A DNA stretch of 64,000 nt from Betaproteobacteria bacterium (GTDB lineage Bacteria > Pseudomonadota > Gammaproteobacteria > Burkholderiales > Usitatibacteraceae): positions 124,001 through 188,000 of the forward strand of contig JADJSD010000022.1 in the NCBI GenBank assembly GCA_016711875.1, read 5' to 3'. The translations under genes were made by a program, and so were the position numbers. A model generated the notes under the pieces. The model did not search any database and was not told the DNA's origin. It was given only the letters and a program-made list of their open reading frames with translations. Below are positions 54,793-61,321 of the stretch, piece by piece. How positions within the stretch are numbered: position 1 is the stretch's first letter; every line of letters starts with the position of its first letter.

Positions 54793-56011
54793 CTAGTGCG
54801 CCGCCCACTGGACGGTATTGAGGTCGATGCCTTCCTTGTACATTTCCCACAGCGGGCTCATCTCGCGCAGCTTGCCGATGCGCGCCTGCAGCAGCTTCAC
54901 CGCGAAGTCGACGTCGGCCTCGGTGGTCCAGCGGCCGAGCGTGAAGCGGATGGAGCTGTGCGCGAGCTCGTCGTTGCGGCCCAGGGCGCGCAGCACGTAC
55001 GAGGGCTCGAGCGAGGCCGAGGTGCACGCCGACCCCGAGGAGACCGCCAGTTCCTTCATGCCCATGATGAGCGACTCGCCCTCGACGAAGTTGAAGCTCA
55101 CGTTCAGGTTGTGGGGCACGCGGTGGTCGAGGTCGCCGTTCACGTAGACCTCCTCCATGCCCTTGAGGCCGGCCAGGAGGCGGTCGCGCAGCATGCGGAT
55201 GCGCTCGTTCTCGGCGGCCATCTCGAGGCGCGCGAGCCGGAAGGCCTCGCCCATGCCGACGATCTGGTGCGTGGCGAGGGTACCCGAGCGGAATCCCTTC
55301 TCGTGGCCGCCGCCGTGCATCTGCGCCTCCAGGCGCACGCGCGGCTTCCTGCGCACGTAGAGCGCGCCGATGCCCTTCGGGCCGTAGGTCTTGTGGGCCG
55401 AGAAGCTCATGAGGTCGACCTTGAGGGCCGCCAGGTCGACGGGCACCTTGCCCGTGGCCTGGGCGCTGTCGACGTGGAAGATGACGCCCTTTTCGCGGCA
55501 GATCTCGCCCATGGCGGCGATCGGCTGGATCACGCCGATCTCGTTGTTCACGAACATCACCGAGGCGACGGTCGTGTCCGGGCGCAGCGCCGCGCGGAAC
55601 TTGTCCAGGTCGACGAGACCGTCGGGCTCCGGGTCGAGGTAGGTGGCCGAGAAGCCCTGCCGCTCGAGTTCGCGCACGGTGTCGAGCACGGCCTTGTGCT
55701 CGGTCTTGACGGTGACGAGGTGCTTGCCCTTCGCCTGCGTAGAAGTGCGCCGCGCCCTTGAGCGCGAGATTGTTCGACTCCGTGGCCCCGGAAGTCCAGA
55801 CGATTTCCTTCGGGTCCGCGTTCACGAGCTTCGCGACCTCGGCGCGCGCGTTCTCGACCGCCTCCTCCGCGTCCCATCCGTAGGCGTGGCTGCGCGAGGC
55901 GGGATTGCCGAACCGCTCCACGAGCCAGGGAATCATCTTCTCGGCCACGCGCGGATCCACCGGCGTGGTGGCCGAGTAGTCGAGGTAGATCGGCATCTTG
56001 TTGTCGGTCAT
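54793..56011 (-). pseudogene. iscS: Cysteine desulfurase IscS, broken by a one-base insertion
   Basis: With one base removed the product is about 405 residues, as in E. coli. IscS takes sulfur from cysteine for Fe-S clusters and for MnmA. The N-terminal part (PIYLDYSATTPVDPRV, VWTSGATESNNLALKGAAHFY) shifts frame within 55733-55740. The rest (LDTVRELERQGFSATYL on) carries the PLP lysine region SFSAHKTYGPKGIGALYV and the catalytic Cys in SSGSACTSASLEPSYVL. Between FY and the expected KGKHLVT there are seven bases instead of six. The gene is normally indispensable in such genomes, so a sequence error is the simplest reading. Confidence 0.9.
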
Positions 56012-56041
56012 GGCGGTCGCTCTTCGGGCGGTGCGTCGTTC

Positions 56042-56518
56042 CTAGACGGCGATGGTGGGGCCGGCGGCGCGCGAGGCGCGGTTGCGCGGCGGGGCGATCA
56101 CGGAGACCGGCTGCAGGCGCTGCTTCTCGACGAGCTGCGCGAGCGTCACGCGCGAGAGGAAGCCGTGCACCGTGGCATTCAGGTCGACCCACAGGTCGTG
56201 CGTCATGCAGCGCTGGCTGTCGTGGCAGTTCTCGCGGCCGCCGCACTGCGTGGAGTCGATGGTCTCCTCGACGGCGTTGATGATGTCCGCGACCGTGATG
56301 AGCGCGCCGTCGCGGGCGAGGTGGTACCCGCCGCCCGGCCCGCGCACGCTCTCGACGAGGCCGCGCCGGCGCAGCTTGCCGAAGAGCTGCTCGAGATACG
56401 ACAGCGAGATGCGCTGGCGGGAGCTGATGCCCGCGAGCGTGACGGGACCCTTGGTCGAATGCAGGGCCAGGTCGAGCATCGCGGTGACCGCAAATCTTCC
56501 CTTCGTCGTGAGTCTCAT
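56042..56518 (-). CDS. iscR: Fe-S cluster-responsive regulator IscR
   Basis: This 158-residue Rrf2-family repressor of the isc operon has an N-terminal winged helix (MRLTTKGRFAVTAMLDLALH, LSYLEQLFGKLRRRGLV) and cluster ligands Cys92, Cys98 and Cys104 (QCGGRENCHDSQRCMTHDLW). It lies 30 bases before iscS. Operator-like sequences are found in its own promoter. Confidence 0.94.
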   Translation of the reverse strand: MRLTTKGRFAVTAMLDLALHSTKGPVTLAGISSRQRISLSYLEQLFGKLRRRGLVESVRGPGGGYHLARDGALITVADIINAVEETIDSTQCGGRENCHDSQRCMTHDLWVDLNATVHGFLSRVTLAQLVEKQRLQPVSVIAPPRNRASRAAGPTIAV

Positions 56519-56538
56519 CGGGCACCTCGTCGGGGGGG

Positions 56539-56602
56539 AGTCGGGACAATCCCGACTTTATTGCTCAAGTATAAACGAAACCTGATCAAATCAGTCAAGT
56601 AT
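56539..56602 (-). promoter_or_regulatory. isc operon promoter with two IscR-like operators
   Basis: On the minus strand TTGACT (56598-56593) and TATACT (56573-56568) are 19 bases apart. A 25-base dyad, 56602-56578, of the ATACTTGACT...ATCAGGTTT form overlaps the -35 region and resembles type 1 IscR sites. A perfect 8-bp inverted repeat, AGTCGGGATTGTCCCGACT (56557-56539), lies just downstream, where bound repressor would block transcription. The promoter overlaps the 3' end of cysE. Confidence 0.6.
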
Positions 56603-57329
56603 TGCCCGCACGAGTCGCCGGCGTCGCGAGGCGCAGGTCGCGCTCCGCGGGCTTGTCGGCCGCCTGCCCCTCGAGCGCCGCCAGCCGCGCGGCCAGTTCG
56701 GCAAGGCGGCCGTCGATGTCATCCGTCTTCGATCCGAGCGTCGTGAGCACCTGGTTCAGCGGGTCGTCCAGGTTGCCGCTCACGGCATAGGCATCGAAGG
56801 CCATGCGCGCGGCGGTATGGTCCTCGACGATGCGCGCCGGGATGCCCACCACCGTGGCGCCCTCGGGGACCGCCTTCACCACCACGGAATTGGAGCCCAC
56901 TTTCGCGCCGTCGCCGACCGTGAAGGGACCGAGGATCTTGGCACCGGCGCCCACGACGACGCCCTTGCCGAGCGTCGGATGGCGCTTGCCCTTGTTCCAC
57001 GAGGTGCCGCCCAGCGTCACGCCGTGATAGAGCGTGCAGTCGTCGCCGACCTCGGCGGTCTCGCCGATCACCACGCCCATGCCGTGGTCGATGAAGACGC
57101 GCCGGCCGATGGTGGCGCCCGGATGGATCTCGATGCCGGTGAGGAAGCGCGCGATGTTCGAGGTGAGGCGGCCCAGCCATTTGAAGCCCGCGCCCCAGAA
57201 CGCGTGCGCCAGCCGGTGGAAGAGGAGCGCGTGGAACCCGGGGTAGCACGTGAGGACTTCCCACGTGCTTCGCGCCGCGGGATCGCGGGCGAAAACGCAG
57301 CGGATGTCTTCACGGATCCTGTCGAACAT
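56595..57329 (-). CDS. cysE: Serine O-acetyltransferase
   Basis: The protein has 244 residues. It makes O-acetylserine for cysteine synthesis. An N-terminal helical domain (MFDRIREDIRCVFARDPAA) precedes the left-handed beta-helix of hexapeptide repeats: GIEIHPGATIGRRVFIDHGMGVVIGETAEVGDD in parts, with catalytic His and Asp. TLGGTSWNKGKRHPTLG is the conserved loop. The last 70 residues are a divergent tail. Cysteine produced here feeds IscS, encoded just downstream. Confidence 0.93.
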   Translation of the reverse strand: MFDRIREDIRCVFARDPAARSTWEVLTCYPGFHALLFHRLAHAFWGAGFKWLGRLTSNIARFLTGIEIHPGATIGRRVFIDHGMGVVIGETAEVGDDCTLYHGVTLGGTSWNKGKRHPTLGKGVVVGAGAKILGPFTVGDGAKVGSNSVVVKAVPEGATVVGIPARIVEDHTAARMAFDAYAVSGNLDDPLNQVLTTLGSKTDDIDGRLAELAARLAALEGQAADKPAERDLRLATPATRAGNT

Positions 57330-57438
57330 GGCTCTCGAACGCTCCTCGCGGAGGAGCCGGCGGGCGGCCGGCGGTTTCTCCGAGTAAAATTATCAACTAT
57401 TGGACCCGCCGCTGCCAACCCGGGTTCCGCCTTCGCCC
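57330..57438. promoter_or_regulatory. Divergent promoter region of cysE and the MFS gene
   Basis: An AT-rich stretch around 57384-57400 holds a plus-strand -10-like TAAAAT (57385-57390) and a minus-strand GATAAT in the same bases. No convincing -35 boxes are visible. A GC-rich inverted repeat (GCCGGCGGGCGGCCGGC) at about 57356 would lie in the cysE leader. Confidence 0.35.
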
Positions 57439-58651
57439 ATGCGCCGCTTCGCCGCCCGATACCGCGACTTCTTCCGCCTGCCCGACGTGACGACGCTGGT
57501 CGCCGTCTCGGTGCTCGCGCGCATGCCCATCGGAATGGTAGGGCTTTCCATGCTGATGTGCTTGAGGGAATCGATGGGCTCCTTTGCCCTGGCAGGCAGC
57601 ATTTCGGGCGTCTATTTCGTGGCGATGGCCGTGGGGGCCCCGATCCAGGGCCGGCTCATCGACCGGCGCGGTCCCCGGGCCGTGTTGGCCGTCACGGGCA
57701 TCGTGAGCCCGGCTGTCCCACCTCGGCATCCTCGTCGCCGCACGCCACGACGCGGGCTTCACGGCCATGGCGCTCGCCGCGGCGATGGCAGGCCTCTTCG
57801 CCACCCCCATGACCGTGCTCACGCGCACGCTCTGGCGCATGCGCTTCACCCGCGACGACGACCGGCGGCGCGCCTTCTCGATCGATGCCGTGATGATCGA
57901 GATCAATTTCACGCTGGGCCCGACGATCGTCGCCGGCGTGATCGCGATCGCGAACGCGACCGCCGCCTTCGCGCTGTCGATCGGCGTGATCGTGGCCTCC
58001 TTCCTCGTCTTCGTGCTCTCGCCCGCTCTCAAGTACTTCAAGCCCGAGCCCCCGGTCGAACGCCACCTGCTGGGCCCGCTCACGGACCCGCACCTGCTGC
58101 TCGTCTTCGGCGCGTCCTTCGGCCTCACCATGAGTTTCGGGCAGCTCGAGGTCGGCTATCCCGCCTACGCGACCTTCCTCGGGCTGCCGGCGCTCGGCGG
58201 CATCCTGCTCGCCACCAACTCCTTCGGCAGCGCCCTGGGCGGCACGCTCTTCGGCGGGCTCAACCTCCGCGCGCCCCTCGAGCGGCAGTTCGCGACGACG
58301 CTCGCGATCATGTCGGTGCCCCTCGCGCTTCACGCCTTCGTCGATGGCCCCCTCGCCTTCGGCATCGCGGCGTTCATCGCCGGCGCCGCGATCGCGCCGA
58401 GCATCGCGTGCCAGTCGGTCCTCGTGTCGCGGCTGGCCCCGGCGCGCTACGCCACGGAGGCGTTCACGTGGTCGTCGACGTTCATCGTGAGCGGCCTGGG
58501 CGCGGGCATGGCCGTGGGGGGCTGGCTGTCCGAGACGCACGGACCCAAGGCGCCGTTCGTCGCCGGTGCCGTGCTCGTGGCGGCCATGGCCCTTCTCGCG
58601 CGGCAGCTCCCGGTGCGCCGCGTCGCCCAGGGCGAGCCCGCCCCTCACTGA
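57439..58651 (+). pseudogene. MFS transporter, broken by a one-base insertion
   Basis: The corrected product is about 403 residues with 12 helices. The first part (MRRFAARYRDFFRLPDVTTL to AVTGIVSP) includes the loop GAPIQGRLIDRRGPR typical of the superfamily. The frame is lost at the GG at 57711-57712. The second part (LSHLGILVAARHDAGFTAMA on) runs through ATEAFTWSSTFIVSGLGAG to the end in another frame. The sequence resembles the drug/sugar efflux type; substrate is unknown. An earlier TTG at 57400 would add 13 residues. Confidence 0.8.
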
Positions 58652-59382
58652 GACGGCGGGCCGCCGTTCCTCGCCGCGAGCGCGTGCAGCATGCCGCGCA
58701 GCAGGTCGACTTCCTCGCGCTCCAGGGAGAGCCTCGAGGCCAGGCGGCGCATGCGCTCGTCGAGCCGTCCGGGCTTCGCCGGGTCCAGGAAGCCGCAGGC
58801 GACGAGGGCCTCGGCCAGGTGCGCGTGCAGGCCCTCGAGGTCGGCCCCGCTCGCCGGTGCGCGCAGCCCCGCCGTGGCCGGCGCGAAGACACGGGCGGCG
58901 AGCGCCACTTCATAGGCCGCGAGCTGCACCGCCGCCGCGAGGTTGAGCGAGCCGTAGTCCGGGTTCGTGGCGAAGGTCGCGAACCGCTGGCAGCGCAGCA
59001 GCTCGTCGTTGGAGAGCCCGGAGGTCTCGTTGCCGAAGACGAGCGCGATCCGGCCGGGCGTGGCGAGCGCCTCCGGCGCCAGCTCGCGCCACTCGCGCGG
59101 CGCGTGGGACAGGTCGCGGCGGCGGGCGCTGAACCCCACGGCGAGTTCGCGGTCGGCGAGCGCCGGGGCGAGCTCGTCGAAGACGCGCGCGCGCTCGAGC
59201 ACGTCCTTCGCGCCGGCGGCCATCGCGTCGGCCTCGGCGTGCGGAAAGTGGCGCGGCCGCACGAGCGCGAGATCCGCAAGGCCCATGGTCTTCATGGCGC
59301 GCGCGGCCGCGCCGATGTTGCCCGGGTGGCTGGGCCGCACGAGCACCACCGCCACGCGCGCGGGGTCGAAAGTCGCCTTCAT
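58645..59382 (-). CDS. trmJ: tRNA 2'-O-methyltransferase TrmJ (SPOUT family)
   Basis: The protein has 245 residues. It methylates the ribose of position 32 in tRNAs. SPOUT motifs are VRPSHPGNIGAAARAMKTMG (motif 1), LVFGNETSGLSNDELLRC (motif 2) and YGSLNLAAAVQLAAYEV (motif 3, the knot). The start at 59382 gives MKATFDPARVAVVLVRPS; an upstream in-frame codon would run into the suhB promoter. It converges with the MFS gene, with a seven-base overlap, and diverges from suhB. Confidence 0.9.
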   Translation of the reverse strand: MKATFDPARVAVVLVRPSHPGNIGAAARAMKTMGLADLALVRPRHFPHAEADAMAAGAKDVLERARVFDELAPALADRELAVGFSARRRDLSHAPREWRELAPEALATPGRIALVFGNETSGLSNDELLRCQRFATFATNPDYGSLNLAAAVQLAAYEVALAARVFAPATAGLRAPASGADLEGLHAHLAEALVACGFLDPAKPGRLDERMRRLASRLSLEREEVDLLRGMLHALAARNGGPPSQ

Positions 59383-59384
59383 CG

Positions 59385-59390
59385 TATAAT
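59385..59390 (+). promoter_or_regulatory. -10 element of the suhB promoter
   Basis: A perfect TATAAT lies on the plus strand 66 bases before the suhB ATG, without a recognisable -35 box. The leader between them can fold (CTTCGGCCGAGG at 59406). Confidence 0.4.
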
Positions 59391-59450
59391 TCTGCCTCAC
59401 GAACACTTCGGCCGAGGCCCGCAAGGCGCCTGAAGGCCCCGCTCTTTGCC

Positions 59451-60230
59451 ATGCACCCGATGCTCACGACGGCCGTGAAGGCCGCCCGCAAGGCCGGCTC
59501 GATCATCACCCGCGCCTCCTTCGACCTCGACCGGCTCACGGTCCACCGCAAGCAGCGCGCGGACTTCGTCTCGGAGGTGGATGTCGCCGCCGAGCAGGCC
59601 ATCATCCGCACCCTGCGCGACGCCTACCCCGGCCACGCCTTCCACGCGGAGGAAAGCGGCAAGTCGGCCGCCGAGGCCGAGCACGTGTGGATCATCGACC
59701 CGCTCGACGGCACCACCAACTTCCTGCACGGCTTTCCGCAGTATTGCGTGTCGATCGCCCTCAAGCACAAGGGCGTGCTGCAGCAGGCCGTCGTCTACGA
59801 CCCCAACCGCAACGAGCTCTTCACCGCCACCCGCGGCGCCGGCGCCTTCCTGAACGACCGGCGCATCCGCGTGAGCAACAACGACCGGTTCGAGGACGCC
59901 CTCATCGGCACGGGCTTCCCGTTCCGCGAGTTCGCGAACTTCGACGAGTACCTGCGCATGTTTGCCTCGGTGGCGAAGCAGACGGCCGGCATCCGCCGGC
60001 CCGGCGCCGCCGCGCTCGACCTGGCGTGGGTCGCCGCCGGGCGCATCGACGGCTTCTGGGAAATGGGCCTCTCGCCCTGGGACATGGCGGCCGGCGCGCT
60101 CCTCGTGCGCGAGGCGGGCGGGCTCATCGGCGATTTCGCCGGCGAGGAAGGCTGGCTGGAGAGCGGCCGGGTCGTCGCGGCCAACGCGAAGCTCTTCTCG
60201 ACGCTGCTCGCGGCGATCAACGCCCGCTAG
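59451..60230 (+). CDS. suhB: Inositol-1-monophosphatase family protein SuhB
   Basis: The protein has 259 residues. The Mg-binding motifs of the family are intact: AEESGKSAAEAEHVWIIDPLDGTTNFLHGFP, in parts (Glu, then DPLDGTT), and the C-terminal WVAAGRIDGFWEMGLSPWDMAAGALLVREAGG. Bacterial SuhB dephosphorylates inositol phosphates and also takes part in rRNA antitermination. It is transcribed alone, divergently from trmJ. Confidence 0.92.
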   Translation: MHPMLTTAVKAARKAGSIITRASFDLDRLTVHRKQRADFVSEVDVAAEQAIIRTLRDAYPGHAFHAEESGKSAAEAEHVWIIDPLDGTTNFLHGFPQYCVSIALKHKGVLQQAVVYDPNRNELFTATRGAGAFLNDRRIRVSNNDRFEDALIGTGFPFREFANFDEYLRMFASVAKQTAGIRRPGAAALDLAWVAAGRIDGFWEMGLSPWDMAAGALLVREAGGLIGDFAGEEGWLESGRVVAANAKLFSTLLAAINAR

Positions 60231-60242
60231 GGGCCGCGCGCC

Positions 60243-61175
60243 TCAGTCCCCGAGAAGCCGCTGCGCGACGGCGCCCGCCGTGAACGCGAGCCCGAAGGCG
60301 AGTTCCAGCTTCACCGTGCGGAAGAGGATCGCGTTGTAGGCGAGCCCCGACGCCGCCCCGAAATCGCGCTGCAGCCGTGCCGCCCAGGGCACGAGGACCA
60401 GGGGCGCGGCGAGCCCCGGGCTCGCGCGCAGCACCGCCATCGCCGCCACGATCGCGAAGGGCACCCAGATCGCGACGGCATAGAGCGTGGCCGATGCGCG
60501 CGGCCCGAAGGTCGCCGCGAAGGTCCGCCTCCCGGTCCGCGCGTCGTGCTCGTGGTCGCGATGGTTGTTCACGGCGAGCACCGCCGCCGCGTGCGCGCCC
60601 ACGGCCGCCCCGGCGAGCCACGCGTCGGGACCCGCGGAGCCCGCATGCAGGTAGTAGGTGCCGAGGACCGCGACCAGCCCGAAGAAGACGAACACCGTCG
60701 CCTCGCCGAAAGGCGTGTAGGCGATCGGCTTCGGCCCCCCCATGTAGGCGAGCGCCCCGGCCGTCGAGGCGAGCCCGATGGCCGCGGGTATCCAGCCGGC
60801 ATGCGCCACGAGCGGCACGCAGATGAGGGCCGACAGGGCCACCCCGGCCCCGATCGCGCGGCGCACCGCCTGCGGCGTGAGCCATCCCCGGGCCGTGGCG
60901 CGCGGCAGGCCCACGCGCCCGCCCGTCTCGAGGCCCCGCGAGGTATAGCCCACGTCGTTCTGCAGGTTGGAGAGCACCTGCACGATCAGGGACCCCGCGA
61001 GCGCGAGCGCCGTCACCCAGCCGAGGATCGTGGCGCCGTGCAGCCAGGCCAGGCCCGTGGCCACGGCCACCGGGATCGCGGCGATCCACAGGGTCTTCGG
61101 CCGCGCGGCCACGGCCCAGGCGCGCGGGGATCCGGGCACGACGTCGTCGGGGGCGGCGAAGGGGGAGGCGGGCAT
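60243..61175 (-). CDS. UbiA-superfamily prenyltransferase, MenA-like
   Basis: The protein has 310 residues and eight to nine membrane helices. The first Asp-rich region is seen as IVQVLSNLQNDVGYTSRGLE, followed by GRVGLPRATARGWLTP, and the second in NNHRDHEHDARTGRRTFA. These features match 1,4-dihydroxy-2-naphthoate prenyltransferase (MenA). No other menaquinone gene is nearby, so another aromatic acceptor is possible. The start at 61175 gives MPASPFAAPDDVVPGSPRAW. Confidence 0.75.
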   Translation of the reverse strand: MPASPFAAPDDVVPGSPRAWAVAARPKTLWIAAIPVAVATGLAWLHGATILGWVTALALAGSLIVQVLSNLQNDVGYTSRGLETGGRVGLPRATARGWLTPQAVRRAIGAGVALSALICVPLVAHAGWIPAAIGLASTAGALAYMGGPKPIAYTPFGEATVFVFFGLVAVLGTYYLHAGSAGPDAWLAGAAVGAHAAAVLAVNNHRDHEHDARTGRRTFAATFGPRASATLYAVAIWVPFAIVAAMAVLRASPGLAAPLVLVPWAARLQRDFGAASGLAYNAILFRTVKLELAFGLAFTAGAVAQRLLGD

Positions 61176-61321
61176 CGGCAGGCGGGGTGCAGTCCGGTAG
61201 GTCGACCCGCGCAATTATACGGGCAGGGACAGGGCGCCCGGCCCGCCCGGGCTGAGCCACGTCAAGGGGTTCGGCGCCTACGGGAATAGACTCGTCCCAC
61301 CTTGGCTTTCGAGGCGAACCG

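Noticed and set aside
59384..59389. A minus-strand TTATAC next to the trmJ start as a trmJ promoter
   Set aside because: Transcription would start inside or after the ATG; the plus-strand TATAAT for suhB is the better reading.
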